From Hofstenia miamia (lineage: Eukaryota; Xenacoelomorpha; Acoela), in NCBI GenBank assembly GCA_004352715.1, contig SCFE01000074.1, positions 1,644,950 through 1,708,949 of the forward strand: 64,000 nucleotides of DNA, given 5' to 3'. The position numbers were made by a program, and so were the translations under genes. Under the pieces are notes generated by a model. The model was not told the origin of the DNA. It was given only the letters and a program-made list of their open reading frames with translations, and did no database searches. Positions within the stretch are counted from its first letter, which is position 1. Each line of letters starts with the position of its first letter. Below, piece after piece: positions 23,073 through 35,480 of the stretch.

Positions 23073-26000
23073 GTAAGCATTCTTTTGACTTATTTCTCAT
23101 AATGTATTTTGAGGCTGGTATTGCCAATTGTGTCAAATAAAGTTCTCATACGAAAATGTACTTGAATGAAATTTCACAGATTTGTTAAACACTTTTCTCA
23201 GAGAGGTTTTTTACAAGTGTATTTAGTACTCAATAAACATATAAGTAGCTCACATCTAATTAATATGCATACATTTTGCATAATTGAATGTCTTCTCATT
23301 TTTTCTCTAAGGTTACGTAGAGAGCATGTTTAATTTTTAATTAGTTTAATGGATGAGATTTTTTACCCAAACTTTCTGTTGAATATATATATTGGAGATC
23401 TACCTTTTTATTAAAAAATGTTATAACGCTGTGCAAATAGTATTGCGCAATCGCATTTAATAATAGCAAGTAACAAATTCAATTTACAGGCATTGACTAA
23501 ATTTCCAATAAAATTTGAAAATAATTTCATTTATTGGATCCTTAGACTGATTTATGTAGAAGAGTTTTCAAACATATTTTTTGGAAGATGTCCAACACTT
23601 TCATTCATAAATTTACACAGTTCTTTGTTATACATTGACATTGTTTAGTAGACGTTTTTCAAAACTTTTTGAATTGTCAACTTTTAGTTTGTTTTTTTTG
23701 TCAGGAAAAGCGCTGACCATGCTCTTTTTAATCAGTGTTTTCTTCAAACAACTTCAAATAAAACTGTTTGTTCCTGTGCCAAGCGATTGTTTGTTTCCTT
23801 TTGTATTTTGAAATAGCTTCAAACTATTTATTTTAATATGTATTTGATATTTATTGTTTATTCGTAATGAAAATATGGTTGTGATTACATTTTACAACCT
23901 ATCAAATCTTTCATAACTAAAAGAAAAACGGACTTCTTTTTAGAGTTATAACATCTCTTTAAATGATGAAACTTATCAATGTTTCGTTAGTTTATAATGC
24001 TGTTTCACTATTTGAAGATGTGGTTTTAATCTTTTTTCAATCATCTCATTCGTCTTCTAAGCAGGGTTGACATGTTTTCGCTGTTTAAAACACTGTTTAA
24101 AACAACAGTTTTTTGTAGTGTTCTTTTAAATGTTTTTTTTAATTTGTATAGGAAAGTTTGGAAAATAATTTTTGTGCTTCGTCCATTCTTACTTTTAAAA
24201 CTGATATTCTACCGAAAGATAGCAAAGCTTGCGTTTTTTTACGAAAAATGTTGATAAATTTATCGTAATTCAATGTTTGCTACTATATATGTTTTCAGCA
24301 AGATTTTCGTATCTTGAGCTGGTGTGATCTAAAGCCAAAAAAACATTGTTTTAAACATTTAAAACGTTTTTTTGTAAAAAAACCACTTTGCCAACCCTAC
24401 TTCTATGCGACCTTTTTACTATGGTTCTGTGGACTTCACACAGTCCCATGGGATTAAATATTTCAGTAGGACTGAGACTAGGATGAACCTAGAACCATTA
24501 ATAAATCAACTGGGACTACAGATTTCAGAATTATAAAAATCATTTTGTAAACTTTGTTAATAATAGAAGTTATACGTGGTGTCAATGTGACTAAGGGACT
24601 AAAATTTTTCATTTGACGAAGCTAGATCAAATCCAAAAGGAGTGGAACCAATAATATTCTGACTTTAGTTATTCAATTAAGCTCCTAATGCTTATTGTGT
24701 TTGAATTGCCACCTGAAAAAGTAATTTTGAAAAATTCGAGTCTATATTTTAAATGTTGACTTCAGCTTAGAATGTTTTGCATCTAAGAACCTTTGATTCA
24801 ATAATTTGCTAAGATGATTTATATATTCAGGTGTCAACATTTGTTCTTTTCATGGCTTATTTTGACTAATGGAACAATTTAAAAACGACTAGTAAAGGAC
24901 TGTTTTGTTGTCAGACATGAAATTAACAATCCTATATATTTTGACAGATTTGAAAATTCAAAAAATCAATTCGTTGAATTATTTTTAAGTACCTTTTACG
25001 TGCTTTAAGTGCAAGCTTGTTAGTTTTCTCTGTACTCTTGTGAAAATTGTTAAATTTTTTCCATACAATGTAATGGCTTGAATATAATTCATTATCAATT
25101 GTTCTCTATGTGAAACACTTCAAATCTAACAATGGATTTGATAAACAATTTCGTTTACACATTATTGTTAAATTTAAATTCTTTGTGTAATGAAAATTTA
25201 ATAATTACGTATTTACTTATTTTTATATGCGTAATCGACTTCTGATTTTTTGGTAAGACCATTCTAAATAGCAATTGGGGCTGTTGTTTAGGTATTTATT
25301 TCACACTCTCATTCACAGAGACATTGCGTACATATGCGCCGCAGATAAAGAGCTGGGCTACACTAACCCATATAAGTTTTTGAATGAGATTAAGTCTCGG
25401 TTTGGTGAATCCAGTCTTATTGTCAGAGCTCAACACGCCTCCGAGTTTGATTTTACACGTGAATTTCAATCTGTTCTTGATCATAATATGGTTAGATTTA
25501 TATTTTACATTTCTTTTATTATATATATATTAGAGAGTGACATCGGCTATCCAATGATGGCTGCTTTCTCTATGCAAATATTTTCAAGTTAAGTTGGATC
25601 GGTCCAACGTGAGAAAGGTTTATCATCTTGGGGAAGGGTTGTCACAAAAATGGTCAATGGTTAACTCATCGCACGTGAACAGCATGAATATATATATGTG
25701 ATGCTGACTCTTATTCCTTTGTAATACCTTTAGTTGTTTATTTGACACAATATAGTTGCTTTTTATCATTTTCTCAACTAGAAAAAGGAGCTAGTTGAGA
25801 ATTTAAGCAATTCTAAAAGCATGCAAAACTTACCATGCACTTGTCGTTTTTTACGAGGGCATAGAATACGTCCTACAGATCAACGAAATCTGATTTATGA
25901 GCACCATAAATGATCTCATATATTATACTAAAAATTCCGTCATTAATATCCAAAGAATTCATTAAGCATTTCTATTCTAAAAGTAACACTTGCCCATTTA

Positions 26001-28872
26001 GAAATTTTTTAGATTTATTTGACACAAATTGTTGACATGTTGATGACGTCCTACTGGTTCCCCTGTTGACAATGCCCCCAAATGCCAGATCCGTTTACAG
26101 CCCTACACTAGACAAGTGTGCTTTGCAGTAGACGTTTTCGACTTCTCCAAAATTGATAGCTAGATATTAGTGTATATTTTGGCTTCTGGGTGCATAACTC
26201 TCAAACCAGAATCGTCAGTAGCAACTTATTTTACAGCAAAGTTTGGGCCGCTAGACAGTTCTGTGATTATTGAAATGCTAGTTAATGATTGGCCATCATG
26301 GGCCAATTCTCACCTTTCATCTTCTTCAATGACAACATTGTCCTTTGTATTGGAAAATACTAAATTTTTGAAATATTTTTACAAAAATATATTTATAAAT
26401 CTTACCATTCTTGTTTTTAAATTTTACTTTTGCAAATTGAACTTTGCTTAAAAAATTCTATTTGGGTTGAATTACAAGCATGTATTTAGCAAGAGTATTC
26501 CAGTTACAGTGGATTTGGCAACATCAGCGTCCAAGTGCAGGAAGTGAAGAACATCATGAACGAAAACATTGAGAAAGTTTTGCAACGTGGCGCAAATCTT
26601 GAAGAACTACTTGATGCAACATCGATTCTGGAGGATTCCGTATGTCATTTTATATTATCATGAGATTCGATTCTGGAGGATTCCGTATGTCATTTTATAT
26701 TATCATGAGATTCGATTCTGGAGGATTCCGTATGTCATTTTATTTTATCATGAGATTCGATTCTGGAGGATTCCGTATGTCATTTTATATTATCATGAGA
26801 TTCGATTCTGGAGGATTCCGTATGTCATTTTATTTTATCATGAGATTCGATTCTGGAGGATTCCGTATGTCATTTTATATTATCATGAGATTCGATTCTG
26901 GAGGATTCCGTATGTCATTTTATTTTATCATGAGATTCGATTCTGGAGGATTCCGTATGTCATTTTATATTATCATGAGATTCGATTCTGGAGGATTCCG
27001 TATGTCATTTTATTTTATCATGAGATTCGATTCTGGAGGATTCCGTATGTCATTTTATATTATCATGAGATTCGATTCTGGAGGATTCCGTATGTCATTT
27101 TATTTTATCATGAGATTCGATTCTGGAGGATTCCGTATGTCATTTTATATTATCATGAGATTCGATTCTGGAGGATTCCGTATGTCATTTTATTTTATCA
27201 TGAGATTCGATTCTGGAGGATTCCGTATGTCATTTTATATTATCATGAGATTCGATTCTGGAGGATTCCGTATGTCATTTTATTTTATCATGAGATTCGA
27301 TTCTGGAGGATTCCGTATGTCATTTTATATTATCATGAGATTCGATTCTGGAGGATTCCGTATGTCATTTTATTTTATCATGAGATTCGATTCTGGAGGA
27401 TTCCGTATGTCATTTTATATTATCATGAGATTCGATTCTGGAGGATTCCGTATGTCATTTTATTTTATCATGAGATTCGATTCTGGAGGATTCCGTATGT
27501 CATTTTATATTATCATGAGATTCGATTCTGGAGGATTCCGTATGTCATTTTATTTTATCATGAGATTCGATTCTGGAGGATTCCGTATGTCATTTTATAT
27601 TATCATGAGATTCGATTCTGGAGGATTCCGTATGTCATTTTATTTTATCATGAGATTCGATTCTGGAGGATTCCGTATGTCATTTTATATTATCATGAGA
27701 TTCGATTCTGGAGGATTCCGTATGTCATTTTATTTTATCATGAGATTCGATTCTGGAGGATTCCGTATGTCATTTTATATTATCATGAGATTCGATTCTG
27801 GAGGATTCCGTATGTCATTTTATTTTATCATGAGATTCGATTCTGGAGGATTCCGTATGTCATTTTATATTATCATGAGATTCGATTCTGGAGGATTCCG
27901 TATATCATTTTATTTTATCATGAGATTCGATTCTGGAAGGATTCCGTATGTCATTTTATATTATCATGAGATTCGATTCTGGAGGATTCTGTATGTCATT
28001 TTATATTATCATGAGATTCGATTCTGGAGGATTCCGTATGTCATTTTATTTTATCATGAGATTCGATTCTGGAGGATTCCGTATGTCATTTTATATTATC
28101 ATGAGATTCGATTCTGGAGGATTCTGTATGTCATTTTATATTATCATGAGATTCGATTCTGGAGGATTCTGTATGTCATTTTATATTATCATAGCTGCTT
28201 CATGAGATTATTTTAGAAATTTGCGGTAAGATAGAGATATTTATTTATGCTGATGTCTTATAGTCAGTTATATGATGAATGCATTTAAGAGGGATTTAGA
28301 TTTTAGAATGCATTTTATCCAAGTGCCCCCACCTTTTAAAAACGGTCTAAATATTATATTAAATTGCGGGCTTTTTATGTGATTTTTGGTATAAAAAATA
28401 TTTTTTAGTGTTTTTCATGCAATAGAAACCATTTTTTTCAAAAAAATGTCTGCTCTCCCATCATTAAATGTCGTCTTAAAAAGAATTTGTGAAGAGCTTC
28501 ATAAATTATTGAAATTTTTGCAGCCTATTATTTGATTTTGTATATCTTGCAAGTATATAATCGCTTTATAGTATTTTTAGGAAAAAAATTTTTTAGGACT
28601 CTGCCGGTTTTTATCATAAAATTTTTGCAAGCGAATATAAATTTCATAAAATTGAAAATTTTCAAAACTGGGTGAAAATGGCTTTTTGCATTTTTATTAA
28701 AATTATTATTTTTTAGGCCATTACCTTCAGAACGCAATCAAAACAGGTTCGGAAGAAGTACTTTTGGCAAAATATTAAGTATTGGATCATTCTAATAACA
28801 CTGATTGTAGTGATCATTCTAATAGTTCTGTTGTGGACCTGTACCATTCCCATCTTTTGTCACAACAAGTAG
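22918..28872 (+). CDS. VAMP7: VAMP7 (longin-type R-SNARE), four coding exons, complete
   Basis: Coding exons 22918-23072, 25292-25490, 26490-26639 and 28717-28872 join in phase into 219 residues, close to the 220 of human VAMP7. Residues 1 to ~118 form the longin domain (KITYSGNQYLFH, IAYICAADKE, KFLNEIKSRFG). The R-SNARE helix follows, with the zero-layer arginine in NIEKVLQRGANLEELLD. After TFRTQSKQVRKKYFW comes one C-terminal membrane anchor (WIILITLIVVIILIVLLW). VAMP7 drives fusion of late endosomes and lysosomes and of some secretory vesicles; the longin domain folds back on the SNARE helix. Introns begin GT and end AG. Intron 1 holds a hAT MITE. Intron 3 opens with a 35-copy array of the exon-3 end plus donor. 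An acceptor-like TATTTTAG lies just before the start codon, suggesting a 5' UTR exon upstream. Confidence 0.95.
24062..24399 (+). mobile_element. hAT-like MITE in VAMP7 intron 1
   Basis: Ends are CAGGGTTGACA and, inverted, TAGGGTTGGCA. Flanking 8-mers CTTCTAAG and CTTCTATG match at seven of eight positions, as expected for a hAT 8-bp target duplication. At 338 bp and with no coding potential it is non-autonomous. Subterminal GTTTAAAAC-type motifs repeat inside both ends. Confidence 0.75.
25292..25490 (+). CDS. VAMP7: VAMP7 coding exon 2 (longin C-terminal half)
   Basis: It follows acceptor GTTGTTTAG and ends in phase 0 before GTTAGA. It encodes YLFHTLIHRDIAYICAADKE, the conserved FLNEIKSRFG helix, and the FQSVLDHNM end that leads into the SNARE helix. 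Confidence 0.93.
26490..26639 (+). CDS. VAMP7: VAMP7 coding exon 3 (SNARE motif)
   Basis: Fifty codons in phase 0, from QEYSSYSGF to LLDATSILEDS, carry most of the R-SNARE heptads and the zero-layer Arg. The last 18 bases and the donor GTATGT are the founder of the tandem array that follows. Confidence 0.95.
26622..28193 (+). repeat. 35-copy, 45-bp tandem array of the VAMP7 exon 3/intron 3 junction
   Basis: Each unit holds the last 18 bases of exon 3 (TCGATTCTGGAGGATTCC), the donor GTATGT and a T-rich tail ending CATGAGAT. Donor sites recur every 45 bp from 26640 to 28171; the only length change is one inserted A near 27936. Thirty-four read GTATGT and one GTATAT (27900). Copies alternate between two variants (TTATATTATC and TTATTTTATC), giving a 90-bp higher-order repeat. 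The last few copies show extra changes (GATTCT for GATTCC). Homogeneity suggests recent expansion or gene conversion. The long open frames across it are a by-product of a unit divisible by three. Confidence 0.97.
28717..28872 (+). CDS. VAMP7: VAMP7 coding exon 4 (end of SNARE helix, membrane anchor, stop)
   Basis: It follows acceptor TTATTTTTTAG in phase 0 and encodes AITFRTQSKQVRKKYFWQN, an 18-20 residue hydrophobic anchor, a short lumenal TCTIPIFCHNK tail and TAG. Confidence 0.95.
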   Translation, partial: AITFRTQSKQVRKKYFWQNIKYWIILITLIVVIILIVLLWTCTIPIFCHNK

Positions 28873-29014
28873 TTGAATGCAATAGACATCTAGTTTTATG
28901 ATTTCTCTTTGGTGCTTTGAAGGAATTTATTTTTTGTAATTAAAATATTTTGATATTGTACAATTTCAATTGATATTTATTTGTTCCCTATGTTTGTTTT
29001 GTCAAAATTATTTT

Positions 29015-29020
29015 AATAAA
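29015..29020 (+). promoter_or_regulatory. Candidate VAMP7 polyadenylation signal AATAAA
   Basis: First canonical hexamer downstream of the VAMP7 stop codon, about 145 bases into the presumed 3' UTR, followed by TGTGTTATTTT. Confidence 0.5.
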
Positions 29021-29992
29021 TGTGTTATTTTCAATTATCTTCATTACGATGGTCTTAGAAGTTATTTATTCGTGACACAGGCTATTTAAAGTTGATATTT
29101 AGTTAAACTTAAAAAATTGTTTTTTATAACGTCTAAAACAGTGTTCAAATCCAAATTGAGGGAATGTACGCAGGTAGATACCTAATGAGAGGAGCTGGGT
29201 ATGACAAACCGTTGTGGATATTGCAGTTAAAATTTTGGCAAATAGTGCGTTACATGATGGTGTAATGGTCTCCTCTTTTTATCTTTCAAGTACTCCAGAT
29301 TTTTGCATCTCACTCTAGGTAAATTATTGCGTATTTAAGATAAATGTTAATCGAAGCCTAATATTTGGTAAAATAATACAAATAGGAAGTGAACTTTCAA
29401 ATTTTCTATCAGGGTAACAAATATTTAATTTAAATATTGTAATCCAGAGAAGTTATCAAACAATTCATTTGGTATATATGAGGAAACGCGAAATTTTAAC
29501 TTTTGATTTTCAAGTAAAATTTAAGATGTTAGTTGATTTCTTTTAAATGTTCTCTATTTGGAACCAATTTTTATAAATCAGATATATAATACTTGGAAAA
29601 TTAATTTAAGTTTTGTTCAATAATAGATTTTATCAAATATAGACCAATTTATATCAAATGTATGGTGCTTTCGCATTTTATGTAATAGGCCTGAAATGAT
29701 CCTGAATGTGATTTTTTATCGGAATTTTCGAGCCACATTTGTCATATTAAGGTCTACTATAAGATATTTTTTATGCTACATCTTTTCTAAGTAGTGTGTG
29801 TAATCGTATCCTCAATTTTGAATGGGCCAGTTTCAAAAAAATTCAAAAATTTTCATTTTTTGGTCAAGTAGTCCGTTTTAGAAGGCCATAGCTCAGTCAG
29901 TTTTGATTCGATTTCCAAAGTTTTTACACCATTCGATGCTTCATCTTTAAATTATGTGAATCAATTACTGTTTTTTTTTCACTTAGTTTAGT

Positions 29993-31509
29993 AAACCCTC
30001 TAAATCTTGGATAAAAATACGAGAAAAATCAACAGAAAATGTTGAAAAACTTCGACAGTATTTAAAAATCGAAAACTGGAATTCCATATATTCATCATTT
30101 ACACATTTTACAAAAACTTTACTTTTATATTTGGATATATGTTGCCCAGAAAAATATATTCTTTCATCCGAATATGCCAAAAAAAACCAAAATAATGTTT
30201 CAAAGTTATGGATTAATTCTAAATGCATCGATTAATCCAAATAAAGAAAGAGAAATGGAAAAAATACTTAAATTCCCAAACACTGGAAAAAATTATTCCC
30301 GTTTTCAGTATCAAAGTCTTTCTTCCCAAAAAAATAAGTGGGAATTTGTTAACAATTTGCTAATATAAAAAACATGCGACCCGAAGAAATAGAAAGAATA
30401 TACTATAAAGATAAATCCATTACAAAAAAGAAGGAAATCTGCAATGCTTTCAATGAGGTTTTCTTAAATTTAGGAAACTACAACGGTAATAATGTACCTT
30501 TTTGCCTTAATAAACCCAAAGGAACTCCAACGTCGTTCTCCTTTCGTTTTGCAACAAAATATGAAATCATAAAGTCGATACAATGCTTAAAATATAAATC
30601 CAGTGGACCCTCTCTAATACCAACGTGATTCCTAAAACTCTCAGGTGACTTAATAGTTGAACCAATATGCTACATTTTAAATAATTGTATAAGACACTCC
30701 ATTTTTCCAGATGAATTAAAATTGGCAAATATAACACCATTATTTAAAAGAAATGATCCCGAAGATTGCGAAAATTATAGACCCATTTCGATCACTTCTC
30801 CAATCAGCAAAATTTTTGAACGAATTCTTTTTAATCAAATTAACGAACATTTTTGTAAACATGATCTCTACTTCAAAACACAATATGGTTTTCGTAACGG
30901 TATTTCTACGAGCGACGCTTTAATACAAGCTACAGAAAAATGGCGATCAACAATAAATGATAATGAATACTCAGCAATTGCTTGCTTAGACCTCTCGAAA
31001 GCTTTCGATTCCATAGACCGCAGTATCTTACTACAAAAAATTAAAATTCTAGGTTTTTCTAATGACAGCATAGGTCTTATCTCCAGTTACTTATACAATC
31101 GCATGCAAAGAGTTAAAATTAATGAATCTTTTTCAGATTGGGTATGCACTAAAAATGGGGTTCCACAGGGTACAATTTTGGGTCCGTTATTATTTAATAT
31201 TTACATAAATGATTTGTCCGAGCAAGTAACATGTGACGTTATACAATATGCAGATGATACAATATTATTTCATTCTAATAAATTTCCCGAAAAAGCGGTT
31301 CAAACTCTCGAAACAAACTGTGCTTCTCTTGCTAAATATTTTGCTTCTATAGAACTAAGAGTAAATCCACTAGAAACTCAGTTCTGTATTGTTAAATCAA
31401 AAACTAAATCTACTGATACTTCAAGATACAAACTTAATTTCAACGGCATTCAAATAAAACAGGTTGAGTCTTTTAAGTACCTCGGAATAATTTTTGACAT
31501 ACATCTAAA
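29993..31509 (+). mobile_element. Jockey-like non-LTR retrotransposon with well-preserved RT
   Basis: It starts in the endonuclease-RT linker (PSKSWIKIREKSTENVEKLR). The RT runs from LANITPLFKRNDPEDCENYR through PISITSPISKIFERILF, QYGFR, LDLSKAFDSIDR, NGVPQGTILGPLLF and the catalytic QYADDTILF, to FKYLGIIFD. It is cut at a single N (31510). A stop after FLKL-type text (near 30628) breaks the frame before the RT core. Neighbours at 33190-35230 are a diverged copy of the same family. Confidence 0.85.
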
Positions 31510-31510
31510 N

Positions 31511-32401
31511 AATTATTTTTGTTTTGAATTTCCATACTCAGATCACTGCCTTATAGCTACTTATTCGAATATTCTAAAAGTTTGTAAACCCTCTAAATCT
31601 TGGATAAAAATACGAGAAAAATCAACAGAAAATGTCGAAAAACTTCGACAGTATTTAAAAATCGAAAACTGGAATTCGATATATTCATCATTAACACCTA
31701 ATGAAATGCTATCACATTTTAATAAAACTTTACTTTTCTATTTGGATATATGCTGCCCAGAAAAATAAATTCTTTCATCCGAAAATACCAAAAAAATGGT
31801 GATCAATAATAAATGATAATGAATACTCAGCAATTGCTTGCTTAGACCTTTTGAAAGCTTTCAATTCCATAGACCGCAGTATCTTACTACAAAAAATTAA
31901 AATTCTGGGTTTTTCTAATGACAGCATAGGTCTTATCTCCAGTTACTTATACAATCGCATGCAAAGAGTTAAAANTATTAAAAAATATTTTTGCACTTAA
32001 AATATAAAAAAACTGAAATGGCGAGGTTATAAATTTTATAATCCTGNTAAAGGTATTTCTACGAGCGACGCTTTAATACAAGCTACCGCAGTATCTTATT
32101 ACAAAAAATTAAATTTCTAGGTTTTTCTAATGACAGCATAGGTCTTATCTCCAGTTACTTATACAATCGCATGCAAAGAGTTAAAATTAATGAATCTTTT
32201 TCAGATTTGGTATGCAATAAAAATGGGGTTCCTCATGGTACAATTTTGGGTACCTTATTATTTAATATTTACATAAATGATTTGTCCGAGCAAGTAACAT
32301 GTGACGTTATACAATATGCAGATGANATTTGTTATCAGTATTTCTATTTATTGTTAAAACAATTTCTAAATATAGATTTATTTTCTTCTTCTTCTTTCTA
32401 A
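31511..32401 (+). other. Patchwork of Jockey-like fragments joined at single Ns
   Basis: Pieces at 31511-31974, 31976-32046, 32048-32325 and 32327-32401 repeat linker and RT sequence already seen upstream (CKPSKSWIKIREKS, then LYNRMQRVKIN, then QVTCDVIQYAD). The seams are single Ns at 31510, 31975, 32047 and 32326. The out-of-order repetition looks like assembly chimerism between near-identical copies rather than real structure. Confidence 0.65.
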
Positions 32402-33143
32402 AATAAATTGGAGTTCCGTAATTGAAATATAAATTTTGCAAATTTTGAAAAAATAGTGGTCCATAGCGCATGAACTACATTAAATAACTTTTCGGGAGTT
32501 GTATTATTCGATTCTACCTCAAAAGTTGATTAAGAGGTCTCCTAAAAGCTAAGTGCTATGGTAAACAGTTCCTGCTACAGGCATTGGCCTCCTCATTGAA
32601 AGGTTTTGCTTAAAATTTCCTGCCCATTATATAGTAGGCCATCGTCTGAAAAGTACAATCCTCAAAAAAATCTCGAAATTTAACCTAAAAACGCAAAAAA
32701 TGATAAAAAGACACATCGCCTGATGTAAATGGTTTTTGCCATTTTTTAAAAAAATATCACTACTCCATGGAAATAAATAAAATAATCCAAATGAACACAA
32801 TAATCATAAAAAAATACCTAAACTAATCATTTAAGAAGAAAAAATCGGTACATTTACACTGCATCAAATTTGGGCGCCATTTCTATAATATATATATATA
32901 TATATATATAATTTCTATTATGCATCGACTCTACCAATGAAAATAATTGACAGCAATTTTTTTGTTTTAGGAGGACAATGTGTTGCTGTTAAGCTGCTTA
33001 GTGGGATATATATTGTGAAAGAGTACATCCATTTCAAAGCTGCAATCGTACAGAGTCGTGGTTATTCCGTGTTCATCTAAATTCCATTTTTCAAAAATGT
33101 TCATTATTTACAGTATTATTATTTGTATTAAGAGCTTGTTTTT

Positions 33144-33188
<45 letters not shown>

Positions 33189-33189
33189 C
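32402..33189. other. Non-coding stretch with two (TA)n tracts
   Basis: TA tracts lie at 32889-32912 and 33147-33187. No gene is evident. Confidence 0.5.
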
Positions 33190-35230
33190 TAATGACTTGT
33201 TCTGATGTGCAAAAGACTATAATGTTACATCTAAATCTGATCGTATGTCTGGACCTCATGATGGTGTGCTTATTGCAAATGGATGTGTAATGGATTAAGT
33301 TTTAACAATTAGATACTATAAAGACAAAAAGGTAGATGGGGCTCTATAGATAGTTTGCTAAATAGAAAACAAGCAAAAGATGAAAAAATTGAAAAAATAA
33401 ATTATAAAGGAAGGATAGTCACTATTTATAAGGTCATGAGTAACATCTTTAATAACGTCTTTTGCAACTTAGGCAATTATAATGGTATAAATACTCATCC
33501 TAACTCTAATGAAATTCACCCTATAGCACCATCTTTCTCTTTCCGATTCGTTACTAAGTTTGAAATTATGAAATCTATTCAATCTTTAAAGAACAAATCT
33601 AGTGGTCCCTCTATGATTCACACTTGATATCTAAAAATTGCGCCAGATTTATTAGCTGAGCCAATTTTATACATTATAACTTTTCCTGACCAATTAATAT
33701 TGGCAAATATTACTCCATTATTTAAAAAAGATTACCCAAAAGATTGCTTGAACTATAGACCTATTTCTATTACATCGCCAATTAGTAAGGCTTTTGAAAG
33801 ACTTCTTTTTAATCAAATTAACGAACATTTATGTAAACATAATCTGTACCCTCAAAATCAATATGGATTTCGTAAATATATTTCTACAAATGATGCTTTG
33901 TTAATAGCTACCGAAAATTGGAGAAATAACATAAATATTGATGAGTGTTCAGCAGTTGCATTCCTAGATTTATCAAAAGCTTTTGACTCGATCTACCACC
34001 ATATTTTAATTAAAAAAATACAAATTCTGGGTTTCTCAGACAAGGGTGCAGTTCTATAAGCAACTAACTCGATAATCTTAAACAAAAAGTTAAGCTAAAT
34101 GGAATTCTCTCTGACTGGATTTCTATCAAAAATGCACTATTTTGGACCTTTACTATTCAATATGTATGTAAACGATTTGAGCAATTATACCACGTCTAAT
34201 ATCATACATGTACAATATGCTGATGATACTATGCTTTTTAGTTCACATAAGTCTACTGAAATTGCTATAAAAGTTCTCGAAGAAAATTGCACTTTTCTTG
34301 CACAATATTTTGCCTCTCTAAAATTAAGAATATACCCATCAAAACTCAATTTTGTTTAATTAGATCACAATCTAACGATAATTCCGCAAATGTTTCTCAA
34401 GTTAAATTGAAATTTGGGGATACATACATAGAACAAGTTAATTCTTTTAAATATTTAGGCATCATTTTTGATTCTCAACTTAATTTTACAAAACAAGTAC
34501 CTAGTGTTATTGGTTCAACTTGTAGCAATATATCACACCAGCTTTCAACAACAGAAAAAATTCAATTAATTCACACATTAATACTAAGGTATTTTAATTA
34601 TGGAAACATACTGTATACCGACATAAATCAACAACTTTTGAATAAATTCAATGTGCAAATAAAATGGGCTATAAAAACAGCAGTTAATCATATGCATAAC
34701 AGAAATACAGAAATCAAGAAATTAAAAAAAAAATTTTTAAATTCACAGTGTATTATTCATAAAAACGTATTAACTACCTTCTTTAAGATATTTAATAATA
34801 TTGTTCTATACCAAAATCCAATTTTCTGTCCTCCAGACTGTTGCTTATTCATAGTCATAGACTCTAAAAATTAAACCTCTTCCACATAACAAGAAAATAA
34901 TGAAAAATTCATTTCTCAACACATTAATAAATATATGGAATAATCTACCAAAATCTATAAAACAAATAAAAAAAATTAAGAGTATTCAAAAACGAAATAC
35001 AAAATGCTTCTGTAGTTATACAAAGGAAAGGCCTTAATACTAATGGCGAGGTTTTAAATTTTATAATAGTGATTATTCATTATACCGTATATAACCTAAA
35101 TTCGCCATAGCCTAAGTTGTAATTGTAAATATTTTTGTAAATATTTTTTGTATTGTTTTTGTTCTTTTATTTGTATTATGTCTTGACACTATTTAGAGTT
35201 GTAAACAGTATTTTATGTTGTAAAAAGCAA
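33190..35230 (+). mobile_element. Second Jockey-like non-LTR copy, endonuclease end to 3' UTR
   Basis: It begins with an endonuclease piece (SKSDRMSG-HDGVLIANG). The RT is in several frames (LANITPLFKKDYPKDCLNYR, NQYGFRKYIST, FLDLSKAFDSI), followed by the catalytic QYADDTMLF. The C-terminal part has VNSFKYLGIIFDSQL and HTLILRYFNYGNILY. A tail reads IWNNLPKSIKQI. The 3' UTR has a GCGAGGTTTTAAATTTTATAA motif also present at 32020. It ends near a TTTGTATTATGTCTTGACA segment. Frameshifts at 34059-34100 and 34340 inactivate it. Confidence 0.8.
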
Positions 35231-35274
35231 CTCTAAATTTAGCCATTTCATTTCACTTCACTTTACAGACATTT

Positions 35275-35480
35275 GAATTTGCGTGCAGCTTCTGCTTGTC
35301 TATCTTCTGTCAAAGAGAAACTTGATCTAATTAATGGGACTCGGTCTAAACCTGGAGATATCTTCATTCCATTTCAAATGCGGCATCCAATGCAAGTTGA
35401 AAATTCACAATGGAGATGTGACTATTGCTCTCTTTAGATTTTTGCAGTCTCTCTCAATTGGGCTAATGCGAGGCAATGCT
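35275..35480 (+). pseudogene. Short retroelement-type coding fragment
   Basis: Reading frames give SVKEKLDLINGTRSKPGDIF followed, after a frame change, by HFKCGIQCKLKIHNGDVTIA. This resembles the RPADvfvP-w-G...aFDVTVt-P region found downstream of some invertebrate reverse transcriptases. It is too short to classify. Confidence 0.3.

Noticed and set aside
24072-24254. Hydrophobic 60-codon frame
   Set aside because: It lies entirely within the MITE in VAMP7 intron 1 and is low-complexity TTT/AAA-rich sequence.
26622-28193. CRISPR-like regular repeats
   Set aside because: Units are contiguous with no variable spacers, in a eukaryotic intron, and derive from an exon-intron junction.
26569-28216. 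Open frames of 466 and 524 codons with 15-residue repeats
   Set aside because: They arise because a 45-bp tandem unit has no stop in those two frames. The true VAMP7 frame has a TGA in every unit, and the array is intronic.
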